Shown: positions 9,528-18,701 of the stretch, piece by piece
How positions within the stretch are numbered: position 1 is the first letter of the stretch
Layout of the letters: every line of letters starts with the position of its first letter
NCBI RefSeq assembly: GCF_024055725.1
Contig: NZ_JAMXMX010000009.1
Coordinates: forward strand, 62,001-126,000
Source: Actinoallomurus spadix
GTDB taxonomy: Bacteria; Actinomycetota; Actinomycetes; Streptosporangiales; Streptosporangiaceae
Direction: 5' to 3'
Length of the DNA stretch: 64,000 nt
Position numbers and translations under genes: made by a program
Notes under the pieces: generated by a model
What the model saw: the letters and a program-made list of their open reading frames with translations, nothing else
The model's database searches: none
Told to the model about the DNA's origin: nothing

Positions 9528-9554
9528 TTGGCACTCTTCTCCTCTGAGTGCCAA
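9528..9554 (-). promoter_or_regulatory. CIRCE operator
   Basis: A perfect inverted repeat TTGGCACTC-N9-GAGTGCCAA, matching the CIRCE consensus apart from a symmetric A-to-G/T-to-C change in each arm. It lies between hrcA (minus) and the metallo-beta-lactamase-fold gene (plus), close enough to affect both starts. Confidence 0.95.
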
Positions 9555-9630
9555 GTGTACGGCCCGGTGGCACGCGGAAGGAGCCGCCGGTGGATCACGT
9601 TCTCGCGTCGGACGTGGCAGAGTCACTCGT

Positions 9631-10449
9631 GTGACCTGGCACGAGATTGCCGAACGCTGTTTCCAGCGTCGTTATTCCGACTTCGACGTGACCGTGGGGG
9701 TCGTCATCGGGTCCGCCGGCGCCGTCGTCGTCGACACTCGCGCGAGTGTGGCACAGGGCGTGCGCCTGCGCGACGACCTTCACGCCCTCGGTGTGCACGA
9801 CCCGGCGATCGTGAACACCCATGGTCACTTCGACCACTGCTTCGGCAACGCGGCGTTCACCACCGGGCCGCGCTGGGGTCACGCGTCGCTGCCCCGCTAC
9901 CTGGCCGAGACGGCGCGGCCCATGCTGGCGCGCGAGTTCCCCGGCTGGGCGGAGAAGGTCGAGACCGACCTCCTGCTCGCCCCGGACCGGCTCGTCACCG
10001 GCCGCGCCGAACTCGACCTGGGCGACCGCGTCGCCGAGCTGCGGTACTTCGGCCCGGGGCACACCGACGGCGACCTGGTCGTCTGGGTGCCCGACGCGCG
10101 GTGCGCCTTCACCGGCGACCTGATCGAGCAGTCCGGCCCGCCGTCGTACGGGGCCGACTCGTTCCCGCTGGAGTGGCCGGCGACCCTGACGGCGCTGCTG
10201 GAGACCGTCGACGGCGTGCTCGTGCCCGGCCACGGCGCGCCGGTGGATCACGCGTTCGCGGCCCGGCAGCGGGCGGAGATCGACCTGGTGGCCCGCCGGG
10301 TGCGCGAGACGCACGCGGAGGGGCTGGACGTCGAGGAGGCCCTGGCGGCGGGCGGCTGGCCGTACCCCGCCGAGACGCTCCGGGAGGCGGTCCGGCGCGG
10401 CCACGACCATCTGGGCCGGCGCTCCGGCCCCGGACGGCCGCCCGGCTGA
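9631..10449 (+). CDS. metallo-beta-lactamase-fold hydrolase
   Basis: A 272-residue protein with the MBL-fold metal site: THGHFDH with His64, His66, Asp68 and His69, followed by GPGHTDGD, FTGDLIE and VPGHGAPV supplying the remaining ligands. Such proteins hydrolyse thioesters, lactones, phosphodiesters or beta-lactams; the substrate here is unknown. The GTG at 9631 is the first start after the hrcA divergent region; the open frame upstream is antisense to hrcA-dnaJ and is not expected to be coding. Its promoter region contains the CIRCE element, so heat-shock repression by HrcA is possible but unproven. Confidence 0.85.
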   Translation: MTWHEIAERCFQRRYSDFDVTVGVVIGSAGAVVVDTRASVAQGVRLRDDLHALGVHDPAIVNTHGHFDHCFGNAAFTTGPRWGHASLPRYLAETARPMLAREFPGWAEKVETDLLLAPDRLVTGRAELDLGDRVAELRYFGPGHTDGDLVVWVPDARCAFTGDLIEQSGPPSYGADSFPLEWPATLTALLETVDGVLVPGHGAPVDHAFAARQRAEIDLVARRVRETHAEGLDVEEALAAGGWPYPAETLREAVRRGHDHLGRRSGPGRPPG

Positions 10450-10473
10450 CCCGCTCGTGTCCGGACCGGTACG

Positions 10474-11304
10474 GTGCGACGCGTGCGGAGTAGAGACTAT
10501 GGACGCGATGTCCTGTCCGGTGACTGGCGGCGGCCGCGGAAGGGACAGATCCCGGAGGTCGCCGCCGAGCCGGGCCTGGTCGCCGAGGACCCCGCGAGCG
10601 GGTTCTGCGGCGCGGTCGTCGCCTGTGAGAAGGACGCCGTGACCCTCGAGGACCGCTTCGGCAAGCGCCGGGTCTTTCCGCTGGCGAAGGCCGGCTTCCT
10701 CATCGACGGCAGGCCCGTCACGCTCGTCCGTCCCGTACGGGCGGCGGGCCCGGCCCGGTCGGCGTCGGGTTCGATCGCCGTGCCGAACCTCCGGGCGCGG
10801 GTCGCCCGGGAGAGCCGGATCTACGTCGAGGGCCGCCACGACGCGGAGCTCGTCGAGAAGATCTGGGGGCACGACCTGCGGGTCGAGGGCGTCGTCGTGG
10901 AGTACCTCGAGGGCGTCGACCACCTCCCGGACATCGTCGCGGAGTTCGGCCCGGGGCCGGAACGCCGGCTGGGCGTGCTCGTCGACCATCTCGTGGCCGG
11001 ATCCAAGGAGAGCCGGATCGCCGACCAGGTCTCCTCGCCGTACGTCCTGGTCACCGGGCATCCCTTCATCGACATCTGGGAGGCCGTCAAGCCCGCGACG
11101 CTCGGCATCCCCGCGTGGCCGCGGGTGCCGCGCGGGATCTCCTGGAAGGAGGGCGTGATCGCCGCGCTCGGGTGGAAGGGCGAGCCGGGCGAGGTGTGGC
11201 AGACGATCCTCGGGCGGGTCCGCGCGTACACCGACCTGGAGCCCGCGCTGCTCGGGCGGGTGGAGGAGCTCATCGACTTCGTCACCGTTCCGCAGACGGA
11301 CTGA
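10474..11304 (+). CDS. DUF3097 family protein
   Basis: A 276-residue cytoplasmic protein of the DUF3097 family, an actinobacterial family usually encoded next to hemW. Residues about 116-130 (IYVEGRHDAELVEKI) look like the start of a Toprim-type nucleotidyl fold, with Glu119 and a later Asp (GVLVDHLVAGSKE). The biochemical role is not established. It starts 24 bases after the MBL-fold gene and is likely cotranscribed with it. A second GTG nine bases downstream (giving VRSRDYG) is an equally possible start. Confidence 0.85.
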   Translation: MRRVRSRDYGRDVLSGDWRRPRKGQIPEVAAEPGLVAEDPASGFCGAVVACEKDAVTLEDRFGKRRVFPLAKAGFLIDGRPVTLVRPVRAAGPARSASGSIAVPNLRARVARESRIYVEGRHDAELVEKIWGHDLRVEGVVVEYLEGVDHLPDIVAEFGPGPERRLGVLVDHLVAGSKESRIADQVSSPYVLVTGHPFIDIWEAVKPATLGIPAWPRVPRGISWKEGVIAALGWKGEPGEVWQTILGRVRAYTDLEPALLGRVEELIDFVTVPQTD

Positions 11305-11399
11305 AGGTCCTGCAGAACCATCCGGCGCCGCCGCGCGTCTCATAAACTGCGCGTTCGCATCGACACGTCTCACGTTCCGCCGGAAGGGGCATCAGGGAC

Positions 11400-12074
11400 A
11401 TGACCTATGGTCGGCAACCGGTCCACGGAGGTCCGGGCTTCGGCGGACCGGGCCCGCACGCCGGTCCCGGCGCCCAGGCGTACGGTCCCGGGTACGGAGG
11501 CCATGGGCACGCCCCCTACCCGCAGCCGGGCAATCCTCAGGCCGGTCACGGCCAGGGCGGATACGGGCAGGGCGGATACGGGCAGGGCGGATACGGGCAG
11601 GGCGGATACGGGCAGGGCGGCCACCCGGGGGGATACCCTCCGCAGCCGTACGGCGCGCCGCCCGTGCAGCACCCCGCGCCCGGGTACGCCCCGCCGGCGC
11701 CCGCGAAGCGCCGCCGGGAGCCGATGGTCCCCGGCGGGCCGGTGACCGACGAGGACGAGCGGTGGGCCGTGCCCGCCTACGTCGGGATGTTCGTCGTCGG
11801 GTTCGTCGCCCCGGCCATCGTCTACCTGGCCAAGGGCCGTGCCTCGCGATTCGCGCGGTTCCACGCGGTCCAGGCGCTGAACCTGTCGATCGCGATGATC
11901 GTGTGCGACCTTCTCGCGTTCGCGGCGATGTACTTCTTCGGCATGCCCGGGCTCCTGATCGCGCTGGCGGTCGTGGCCGTCGAGTTCTTCTGCGTCGTCA
12001 AGGCCGCGATCGGCGCCAACCGCTGCGAGTGGTACCGCCTGCCGTCGGTCGCCGCCTGGCCGATCTTCCGTTAG
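11400..12074 (+). CDS. DUF4870 membrane protein with Gly/Tyr/Gln repeats
   Basis: A 224-residue protein. Residues 1-110 are low-complexity, with GYGQG pentapeptide repeats and a Pro-rich stretch. Residues about 120-224 form the DUF4870 (Tic20-like) domain with two or three hydrophobic helices (VGMFVVGFVAPAIVYLAKG, then AMIVCDLLAFAAMYFFG and LLIALAVVAVEFFCVV). The function is unknown. The hydrophilic repeat tail probably lies in the cytoplasm. It is encoded between DUF3097 and convergent hemW. Confidence 0.8.
   Translation: MTYGRQPVHGGPGFGGPGPHAGPGAQAYGPGYGGHGHAPYPQPGNPQAGHGQGGYGQGGYGQGGYGQGGYGQGGHPGGYPPQPYGAPPVQHPAPGYAPPAPAKRRREPMVPGGPVTDEDERWAVPAYVGMFVVGFVAPAIVYLAKGRASRFARFHAVQALNLSIAMIVCDLLAFAAMYFFGMPGLLIALAVVAVEFFCVVKAAIGANRCEWYRLPSVAAWPIFR
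11553..11620 (+). repeat. 15-bp tandem repeat inside the DUF4870 gene
   Basis: Four perfect 15-base units (11553-11612) plus a partial fifth, each encoding one GYGQG pentapeptide. Perfect identity of the units suggests recent expansion and possible copy-number variation between strains. Confidence 0.9.
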
Positions 12075-12096
12075 GGGCCCGTCCTCCCGGCCCGTC

Positions 12097-13305
12097 TCAG
12101 GGAGTCAGGTCGCGGACGACCGCGTCGGCCAGCAGCCGCCCGCGCAGGGTGAGCACCGCCCGGCCCGCGTCGTACGCCTCCGAGACGAGGAGTCCGTCGG
12201 CGACCGCGCGGCGGACGGCGGCGTCGTCGAGCAGGTCCAGCGGGCAGCCCTCGGCGAGCCGCAGCTCCAGCATGACGCGCTCGAAGCGCCGGTCGGCGGC
12301 CTCCAGGATCTCGCGGGCGTGCGCCGGCGTGGTGCCGGACGCGAGGCGGTCGGCGTACGCGGCGGGGTGCTTGACGTTCCACCAGCGGGTGCCGCCGACG
12401 TGGCTGTGCGCGCCCGGGCCGATGCCCCACCAGTCGCCGCCGGTCCAGTACAGGAGGTTGTGGCGGCAGCGGGCGTCGTCGTCCGCCGCCCAGTTGGAGA
12501 TCTCGTACCAGTGCAGGCCGGCCGCGCTCAGCGTCCGTTCCGTGGCGAGGTAACGGTCCGCCATTGCGTCGTCGTCCGGCGCGGCCACCTGCCCTCGGCG
12601 GACCTGGGCGGCCAGCCGGGTGCCCTCCTCGACGATGAGGGCGTAGGCCGAGACGTGATCGGGACCGGCCTCCAGGGCCGCGTCCAGGCTGGCCTGCCAG
12701 TCTTTGTCGCTCTCCCCCGGCGCGCCGTAGATGAGGTCGAGGTTGACGTGCTCGAAGCCGGCCTCCCGCGCCCACCGGACGCACTGCTGCGGCCTGCCGG
12801 GCGTGTGCGTACGGTCCAGGACGGCCAGCACGTGCTCGCGTGCGCTCTGCATCCCGAACGACATCCGCGTGAATCCCGCCTCGCGCAGACGCGCGAGGTA
12901 GCCGGGGTCGACGGTCTCGGGATTGGCCTCGGTCGTCACCTCGGCGGCCGCCGCCAGGCCGAACTCCTTGTCGATCGCGTCGAGGATCCGCCCGAGGTCA
13001 CCGGCGGGGAGCAGGGTGGGCGTGCCCCCTCCCACGAAGACCGTCTGGACGGGCAGGTCGGCGTCGCCGAGCACGCGGCGGGCCAGCCGGATCTCCGCGA
13101 TGGCCGTGTCGGCGTACGCCTCGCGGGACGCGCCGCGCAGCTCGGGCGCGGTATAGGTGTTGAAGTCGCAGTAGCCGCAGCGGGTCACGCAGAAGGGCAC
13201 GTGCACGTAGAAGCCGAAGGGACGGTCACCGAGGCCGTCCAGGGCACTGGCGGGCAACGCGCCGTCGTTCGGGACCGGGTCTCCGTCGGGCAGGGTCGAG
13301 GGCAC
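12097..13305 (-). CDS. hemW: heme chaperone HemW (radical SAM)
   Basis: A 402-residue member of the coproporphyrinogen-III-oxidase-like radical SAM family; HemW binds heme and inserts it into target proteins and is not the oxidase itself. The radical-SAM cysteines CxxxCxxC are Cys39, Cys43 and Cys46 (CVTRCGYC), preceded by FYVHVPFC. The extra N-terminal Cys of true HemN is absent. The C-terminal winged-helix-like HemN_C region ends the protein. It starts at a GTG and lies in the usual actinobacterial lepA-hemW-hrcA order, with two genes inserted before lepA. Confidence 0.93.
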   Translation of the reverse strand: MPSTLPDGDPVPNDGALPASALDGLGDRPFGFYVHVPFCVTRCGYCDFNTYTAPELRGASREAYADTAIAEIRLARRVLGDADLPVQTVFVGGGTPTLLPAGDLGRILDAIDKEFGLAAAAEVTTEANPETVDPGYLARLREAGFTRMSFGMQSAREHVLAVLDRTHTPGRPQQCVRWAREAGFEHVNLDLIYGAPGESDKDWQASLDAALEAGPDHVSAYALIVEEGTRLAAQVRRGQVAAPDDDAMADRYLATERTLSAAGLHWYEISNWAADDDARCRHNLLYWTGGDWWGIGPGAHSHVGGTRWWNVKHPAAYADRLASGTTPAHAREILEAADRRFERVMLELRLAEGCPLDLLDDAAVRRAVADGLLVSEAYDAGRAVLTLRGRLLADAVVRDLTP

Positions 13306-13350
13306 GCCTCAAGTCTGCCGTCACCGCGGGGATGCCTTCGACACCGGTCG

Positions 13351-13815
13351 TCAGTACGAGAACTCCGCCCACACCGTGGTCCGGTCGGTGCTCCGCGTCA
13401 CGCCCCACCGGTCCGCGACGGTGTCGATGAGGACCAGTCCCCGGCCGTGCTCGGCGTCCACCTCCGGGCGCTCCGGGAGTCGTGGCTCCGGGCCGGTGGC
13501 GCCGTCGTTGACGACCTCGGCGCGGACGGCGTTGTCGGCGGTGGCGAGCCTGATGGTGATCTGGCCGCCCGAGCCGCTCGGCGTGTGCTTGACCGCGTTG
13601 GTGGCGAGTTCGCTGACGCTGAGCCGTACCGCGTCCGCCGCGGGGTGCCCCCGGCCGAGCGTGTCCCGGACGAAGCGGCGCCCGTCGGCCACCGAGCGCT
13701 CCGTGCCCGGGAGGGTGATCGCCCCGACGACGTTCATCTCGGGCGTCTCACTGCGGTCCTGCCCCTGCGGGGTGCCGCCGCTCGCCTCCGGCCCTGCCAT
13801 GGCCGCCGTGTCCAC
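13351..13815 (-). CDS. anti-sigma-type ATP-binding protein (HATPase_c_2)
   Basis: A 154-residue protein with a single GHKL ATPase domain of the RsbW/SpoIIAB type. The N box is LSVSELATNAVKHT (about residues 64-77) and the G2-like box EHGRGLVLID is at about 121-130. There is no histidine-phosphotransfer domain. Such stand-alone ATPases in actinobacteria act as serine kinases or anti-sigma/anti-anti-sigma partners. The GTG start is supported by GGGAGGA four bases upstream. No cognate sigma or antagonist lies next to it, so the partner is unknown. Confidence 0.82.
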   Translation of the reverse strand: MDTAAMAGPEASGGTPQGQDRSETPEMNVVGAITLPGTERSVADGRRFVRDTLGRGHPAADAVRLSVSELATNAVKHTPSGSGGQITIRLATADNAVRAEVVNDGATGPEPRLPERPEVDAEHGRGLVLIDTVADRWGVTRSTDRTTVWAEFSY

Positions 13816-14051
13816 TGATCCTCCCTAGGTCATCACGGACACGACCCATTCCCCTTATCGGGTGGTGCAACCAGGATCGACATAAGCCGGGAATTCCGGA
13901 CAGCGACTCCGGGCCGTCCGGAATGCCCGTCACCACGGCCGCCGCGGTCTCCGGCCGGCCACCCCGTGAGTTCGCTCACGTACGGCCGCGCGCCCGCCTG
14001 GGCGACCGGCTGGTCCCGCTCGGCCCCGCGAGCCGGCCCGGATCTGACGGG

Positions 14052-14906
14052 TCAGCGCAGGCCGAGCCCCGCGGCGAGCTCCCGCCACTCCGCGCGGGGC
14101 AGCCCGCCCCGGTCCCCGGTGAGGACCTGGAGGGCGGCGTGGTCCGCGCCCGCGTCTTGATGGGCGGTGACGCGCCGCCGTACCGCCTCGACGTCGCCCC
14201 ACGCGACGACCGCGTCGACGAGCCGGTCACTGCCGCCGTCGGCGAAGTCGTCCTCGGTGAAGCCGAACCGCAGCAGGTTGTTGGTGTAGTTGGGCAGCCC
14301 CATGTAGAAGCCCAGATGCGCGCGGGCGGTGGCGCGGGCCCGTTCCGGATCGGTGTCGAGCACCACCTTGACCTCCGGGGCGAGGAGACGATCCGGGCCG
14401 AGGGCCTCCCGGGCCCGTGCCGTGTGTTCCGGGGTCACGAGGTACGGATGGGCGCCCGCCGTACGATCGCGGGCCAGCTCCAGCATGCGCGGGCCGAGCG
14501 CGGCCAGCACCCGCTCCGAGGACGGCACGCCGGCGGCGTCGAGGCCGTCGAGGTACCGCACCATGGCGGAGTACGGCTTGTCGTACGCCTTGACCGCGGC
14601 GGCGTGACTCGCGCCCAGGCCGAGCAGGAACCGGCCCGGGTGCTCGGCGGACACGCTCTTGTGCCGGTCCGCGACGTCGGCCGCGTCATGCTCCCAGATG
14701 TTGAGGATCCCGGTCGCCACGACGATGCGGGAGGTCACCTCCAGCAGGGGCACGGCGTGCCGCACGCCGGGACTGCCGCCCAGCCAGATCGCGCCGTACC
14801 CGAGCTCCTCCAGCTCGGCCGCCGCCTCGCGGAGCTCCTCCGCGGCGCCCGGCTCGTCGCTCCGGAGCCCGATGCTCCAGATCCCCACCCGGCCGACGTC
14901 CACCAT
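14052..14906 (-). CDS. LLM-class F420-dependent oxidoreductase
   Basis: A 284-residue luciferase-like (TIM-barrel) oxidoreductase of the F420-dependent type found in actinobacteria. Family features are the N-terminal VGIWSIGL strand, LGYGAIWLGG (about residues 35-44), VATGILNIW (about 62-70) and GRFLLGLGASH (about 90-100). The substrate is unknown. The ATG follows GGAGGGAACG. It is encoded between lepA and the HATPase gene, a position where lepA-hemW are often adjacent in relatives, so it may be an insertion. Confidence 0.83.
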   Translation of the reverse strand: MVDVGRVGIWSIGLRSDEPGAAEELREAAAELEELGYGAIWLGGSPGVRHAVPLLEVTSRIVVATGILNIWEHDAADVADRHKSVSAEHPGRFLLGLGASHAAAVKAYDKPYSAMVRYLDGLDAAGVPSSERVLAALGPRMLELARDRTAGAHPYLVTPEHTARAREALGPDRLLAPEVKVVLDTDPERARATARAHLGFYMGLPNYTNNLLRFGFTEDDFADGGSDRLVDAVVAWGDVEAVRRRVTAHQDAGADHAALQVLTGDRGGLPRAEWRELAAGLGLR

Positions 14907-14972
14907 CGTTCCCTCCAGAATCTCGGCTGAACTTCAGGTCCAGCCTGCCCCAGAGGAGACGGATCGAGTCGC

Positions 14973-16793
14973 CTACTTCTTCTTTTCCGCGGCCGCGCCG
15001 GTCGACAGTGCCGCGACGAAGGCCTCCTGCGGGACGTCGACCCGGCCGATCGTCTTCATCCGCTTCTTGCCCTCCTTCTGCTTCTCCAGCAGCTTGCGCT
15101 TACGGGAGATGTCGCCGCCGTAGCACTTGGCCAGGACGTCCTTGCGGATGGCGCGGATGTTCTCCCGGGCGATGACGCGCGCGCCGATCGCCGCCTGGAT
15201 CGGCACCTCGAACTGCTGGCGCGGGATGAGCTCCTTGAGCTTGGCCGTCATCATCAGGCCGTACTCGCGGGCCTTGTCCTTGTGCACGATCTGGCTGAAG
15301 GCGTCCACCGACTCACCCTGCAGCAGGATGTCGACCTTGACCAGGTCCGACTCCTGCTCCCCGCTCGGCTCGTAGTCGAGCGAGGCGTACCCGCGGGTCC
15401 GCGACTTCAGCTGGTCGAAGAAGTCGAAGATGATCTCCGCGAGCGGCAGCGTGTAGCGGATCTCGACGCGGTCCTCCGACAGGTAGTCCATGCCGAGCAG
15501 GACGCCGCGCCTGCCCTGGCACAGCTCCATGATCGCGCCGATGTGGTCGCTCGGCGACAGGATCGTCGCCTTGACGATCGGCTCGTACACCTCGCCGATC
15601 TTGCCTTCGGGGAACTCGCTCGGGTTGGTGACCCGGTGCTCGTCGCCGTTCTCCATGACCACGCGGTAGACGACGTTCGGCGCGGTGGAGATGAGCGACA
15701 GGTCGAACTCCCGCTCCAGCCGCTCGCGCACGATCTCCATGTGGAGCAGGCCGAGGAAGCCGCAGCGGAACCCGAAGCCCAGCGCCAGCGACGTCTCCGG
15801 CTCGTAGATCAGCGCGGCGTCGTTCAGGCGCAGCTTGTCGAGGGCGTCGCGCAGCTCGGGGTAGTCGTCGCCGTCCACCGGATACAGGCCGGAGAACACC
15901 ATCGGCTTCGGATCCTGGTAGCCGCCGAGCGGCTCCGCCGCCGGCTGGGACGCGATCGTCACGGTGTCGCCCACGCGTGCCTGGCGAACGTCCTTCACTC
16001 CGGTGATGAGGTAGCCGACCTCGCCGACGCCGAGGCCGGTGACCGGCTTGGGCTCCGGCGAGATCACGCCCACCTCGAGGGTGTCGTGCGCCGCCTTCGT
16101 CGACATCATCAGGCTCTTCTCGCGCCGCGACAGGTGCCCGTCGATCACCCGGACGTAGGTGACGACGCCGCGGTAGGTGTCGTACACCGAGTCGAAGATC
16201 ATCGCACGGGCCGGGCCGTCCGGGTCGCCCACGGGCGCCGGGACGGTCGCGACGATGTTGTCGAGCAGCTCGGCGACGCCCTCCCCGGTCTTGCCCGACA
16301 CGCGCAGCACCTCGGAGGGGTCACAGCCGATGATGCCGGCCAGCTCCGCGGCGTACTTGTCCGGCTGCGCGGCGGGCAGGTCGATCTTGTTGAGCACCGG
16401 GATGATGTGCAGGTCCGCCTCGAGCGCGAGGTAGAGGTTGGCCAGCGTCTGCGCCTCGATGCCCTGCGCGGCGTCGACGAGCAGCACGGCCCCCTCGCAC
16501 GCGGCCAGCGACCGTGACACCTCGTAGGAGAAGTCGACGTGCCCAGGCGTGTCGATCAGGTTGAGGACGTGGTCCTTCCACGGCAGGCGCACGGCCTGGC
16601 TCTTGATGGTGATGCCGCGCTCGCGCTCGATGTCCATCCGGTCGAGATACTGGGCGCGCATCTGACGCTCCTCGACCACGCCGGTGAGCTGCAGCATGCG
16701 GTCGGCGAGGGTCGACTTGCCGTGGTCGATATGCGCGATGATGCAGAAGTTGCGGATCACCGCGGGATCGGTCTGGTTCGGTACGGGCGGCAC
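14973..16793 (-). CDS. lepA: elongation factor 4 (LepA)
   Basis: A 606-residue translational GTPase that back-translocates or remodels stalled ribosomes. G1 is AHIDHGKS at residues 20-27, G3 DTPGHVDF, G4 NKIDLP, and the protein ends in the LepA-specific C-terminal domain with a Lys-rich tail. I chose the GTG at 16793, which has GAGGA 6-7 bases upstream; a TTG at 16805 overlaps that site. It is divergent from rpsT, a conserved arrangement. Confidence 0.97.
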   Translation of the reverse strand: MPPVPNQTDPAVIRNFCIIAHIDHGKSTLADRMLQLTGVVEERQMRAQYLDRMDIERERGITIKSQAVRLPWKDHVLNLIDTPGHVDFSYEVSRSLAACEGAVLLVDAAQGIEAQTLANLYLALEADLHIIPVLNKIDLPAAQPDKYAAELAGIIGCDPSEVLRVSGKTGEGVAELLDNIVATVPAPVGDPDGPARAMIFDSVYDTYRGVVTYVRVIDGHLSRREKSLMMSTKAAHDTLEVGVISPEPKPVTGLGVGEVGYLITGVKDVRQARVGDTVTIASQPAAEPLGGYQDPKPMVFSGLYPVDGDDYPELRDALDKLRLNDAALIYEPETSLALGFGFRCGFLGLLHMEIVRERLEREFDLSLISTAPNVVYRVVMENGDEHRVTNPSEFPEGKIGEVYEPIVKATILSPSDHIGAIMELCQGRRGVLLGMDYLSEDRVEIRYTLPLAEIIFDFFDQLKSRTRGYASLDYEPSGEQESDLVKVDILLQGESVDAFSQIVHKDKAREYGLMMTAKLKELIPRQQFEVPIQAAIGARVIARENIRAIRKDVLAKCYGGDISRKRKLLEKQKEGKKRMKTIGRVDVPQEAFVAALSTGAAAEKKK

Positions 16794-16904
16794 CGGGTTC
16801 CTCAAGGAGTGACGGATCTAGCGTCTTCCATGGTCCCATGTCTCATGCCATGCTCTCGCCGCGCGGCCCGTCCGCTCGGCACCGGTGGCCGCCGGGCCGT
16901 CGTG

Positions 16905-16933
16905 TTGGGGCCTCTGGGAAAGCTTGGTAAGCT
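16905..16933 (+). promoter_or_regulatory. candidate rpsT promoter
   Basis: TTGGGG (16905-16910), a 17-base spacer and TAAGCT (16928-16933) fit a vegetative sigma-70 promoter about 70 bases before the rpsT start. No expression evidence is available. Confidence 0.45.
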
Positions 16934-16947
16934 GTTCCACTGCGTGT

Positions 16948-16969
16948 GGGCGCGACAGGTCCCGCGCCC
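16948..16969 (+). promoter_or_regulatory. hairpin in the rpsT 5' leader
   Basis: A 7-base-pair GC stem (16948-16954 with 16963-16969) falls in the presumed rpsT leader between promoter and start. S20 is known to autoregulate translation in E. coli; whether this hairpin does so here is inference. Confidence 0.35.
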
Positions 16970-17003
16970 CCATCCCATCGACTTAAGACCTGAGGCTTCT
17001 TTC

Positions 17004-17273
17004 GTGGCGAACATCAAGTCCCAGATCAAGCGGAACAAGCAGAACGAGAAGGCTCGCCTGCGCAACAAGGCGGTCAAGTCGGAGCTGAAGACCGCGATCC
17101 GCAAGTTCCGTGAGGCCGCCGAGGCCGGCGACGTCGAGGCCACCCTCGCCGAGCTGCGTCACGCTACGCGCAAGCTCGACAAGGCCGTGAGCAAGGGCGT
17201 CATCCACAAGAACCAGGCGGCCAACCGCAAGTCGGCGATCGCCAAGCGCGCCGCCGCGCTGCAGGCCAAGTAA
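17004..17273 (+). CDS. rpsT: 30S ribosomal protein S20
   Basis: An 89-residue basic protein of the 30S body that binds 16S rRNA helices 9 and 44. It begins [20 protein letters not shown], the family signature, and ends in a Lys/Ala-rich helix. The GTG start has TGAGG about 10 bases upstream. A long GTG/ATG-started frame further upstream is antisense to lepA and is not coding. Confidence 0.97.
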   Translation: MANIKSQIKRNKQNEKARLRNKAVKSELKTAIRKFREAAEAGDVEATLAELRHATRKLDKAVSKGVIHKNQAANRKSAIAKRAAALQAK

Positions 17274-17291
17274 GGCCGACCGACGCGTCAG

Positions 17292-17325
17292 CGACGCCGT
17301 GCCCGCATGTCCGGGCGCGGCGTCG
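17292..17325 (+). terminator. rpsT terminator
   Basis: A 14-base-pair stem with one G-T pair (17292-17305 with 17312-17325) and six-base loop, 18 bases after the rpsT stop. Confidence 0.75.
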
Positions 17326-17361
17326 TGGTGCTTGCCCCGCTTGAGGCACAGGGAGTCTTCG

Positions 17362-18009
17362 GTGGCCGTGCTACAGCCCCGCGACTACGATCGATTCTTC
17401 GTGGCCGGCACCGTCTTTCACGACGGCGGGCGCCACTGCACGATTCAGCTGGACCGTGGCCGGTTGTCACTGTCCAGTGGTCGTGTCGCGGCGTCCGAGC
17501 CGGGATTCCCCATTGAGGCGTTCACCCAGACGGTGTCGCCGGGTCGGTACCCGGTCGTGCTCGCCGTCGTGGAGTTCCGGGACACCGCCGACGGCGACGT
17601 CGTCGACGAGCGTGTCGCCGCCGCGCGGGTGGTTATCCGCGATGAGCCGGTCGCCTCCTGGGAACTGGCCCTCTGGCCCGGTCGGGACGCCACCGATCTC
17701 GTCGGCGAGGACCGCTACTACGGGTACCCGGTGGACGGCGGCCTGGCGTCCTTCGCGGACGCCGACGCCGTGCAGGCACTCCAGGAGGAACCCGACTTCG
17801 AGTGGTGGGAAGAGCTCCGCCTGGACGTGTCGGACCGCCCCACCTCGCCCACCGAGGCCGAGGGTCCCGACGGTGAGCCGGTCCTGGTCGCGTTCACCAG
17901 TGGCTTCGGCGACGGCATCTACCCGACCTGGGTCGGCCGTACGCCCGATGGCGAGGTGGCGTGCTTCGTCACCGACTTCTTCGTCGTGCCCGAAGAAGAA
18001 GTCGGTTGA
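17362..18009 (+). CDS. DUF4241 domain protein
   Basis: A 215-residue soluble protein. The C-terminal half (GEPVLVAFTSGFGDGIYPTW, GEVACFVTDFFVV) matches the DUF4241 pattern, and the N-terminal half holds VDGGLASFADADA (about residues 128-140). DUF4241 proteins are of unknown function and occur in actinobacteria and near polymorphic-toxin immunity genes. The GTG at 17362 is supported by GGGAG 7 bases upstream. It follows the rpsT terminator as a separate unit. Confidence 0.7.
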   Translation: MAVLQPRDYDRFFVAGTVFHDGGRHCTIQLDRGRLSLSSGRVAASEPGFPIEAFTQTVSPGRYPVVLAVVEFRDTADGDVVDERVAAARVVIRDEPVASWELALWPGRDATDLVGEDRYYGYPVDGGLASFADADAVQALQEEPDFEWWEELRLDVSDRPTSPTEAEGPDGEPVLVAFTSGFGDGIYPTWVGRTPDGEVACFVTDFFVVPEEEVG

Positions 18010-18039
18010 GGATCCACCCCGGTGCGGTGGCCCACGGGA

Positions 18040-18543
18040 TCAAGTGGTCCCGTCGATGAGCGCCTCCGCGTCCGCCCAGGTCGCGGCGTGCCGCACCCAG
18101 CCTGGCGGTTCGGCCGGCTGCGGGCCGAACAGGATGAGGTGGGGCACGAGGCCGCGCAGCGCCGCGTGCACCGCCAGCCGGTCGTCGATCATGTGCGTGA
18201 TGCCGAGCTCGGCGCAGTGCCCGGCCTTGTCCGCGCGCCGGCGGCAGAAGCGCACATTCCCGGGCGGGATTCCGGTGCGCCGGTAGAAGTCGTGGTGATC
18301 GAGCCACTGCAGCGTCCGCTGCCGGACCTGCTCACCACACTTCGAGATCACCCATGCCCGTCCGCCGAAGCGGGCGACGAGCCGGGGTAGCGCCTCGAAG
18401 GTCCCCGGCGTGGCCGGCGTCCGCATCGCCTGCTCCGTCCCTCCGCCGAGGAAGGTCGTGTCCTCCTCCCCCGCCTCCATCACGCCTCCCTGGATCACCC
18501 GGCCGAAGTCGACACCGAGGCGCGGTTCCCCGAGAGCGTTCAT
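18040..18543 (-). CDS. HAD-like protein of unknown function
   Basis: A 167-residue protein. Residues about 8-13 (GVDFGRVI) align with HAD motif I but the second Asp is replaced by Gly. AWVISKCGE (about 62-70) resembles motif II, RADKAGHC contains a possible Lys motif III, and MIDDRLAVHAAL resembles motif IV. Phosphatase activity is doubtful given the motif I change. An upstream ATG at 18561 would add six residues; neither start has a clear ribosome site. It is convergent with the DUF4241 gene. Confidence 0.6.
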   Translation of the reverse strand: MNALGEPRLGVDFGRVIQGGVMEAGEEDTTFLGGGTEQAMRTPATPGTFEALPRLVARFGGRAWVISKCGEQVRQRTLQWLDHHDFYRRTGIPPGNVRFCRRRADKAGHCAELGITHMIDDRLAVHAALRGLVPHLILFGPQPAEPPGWVRHAATWADAEALIDGTT

Positions 18544-18618
18544 GAAGCAAGCGTGAGGCATCGACGAAGGGGATCAAACCGATTTACCGCCTCGCCGGAA
18601 GGACCGGCCGCGGGCAGC

Positions 18619-18701
18619 GTCAGCGGCGGTACGCGCGAATCAGCGACCGGCGCACGCAAGTCAGCGGCCGGCGCGGGCAGGTCAGCGGCCGGCGCGGGCG
18701 G
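18619..18701 (-). repeat. 21-bp tandem repeats running through the holA stop codon
   Basis: Two near-identical 21-base copies (18660-18680 and 18681-18701, one mismatch) and two more degraded copies (18639-18659 and about 18619-18638). The 18681-18701 copy contains the last codons and stop of holA. The array extends downstream of the gene, so the stop region has been multiplied outward. Confidence 0.8.

Noticed and set aside
6559-9630. Open frame on the plus strand leading into the MBL-fold gene
   Set aside because: This part is antisense to rsmE, dnaJ and hrcA. Only the last 272 codons from 9631 have family features.
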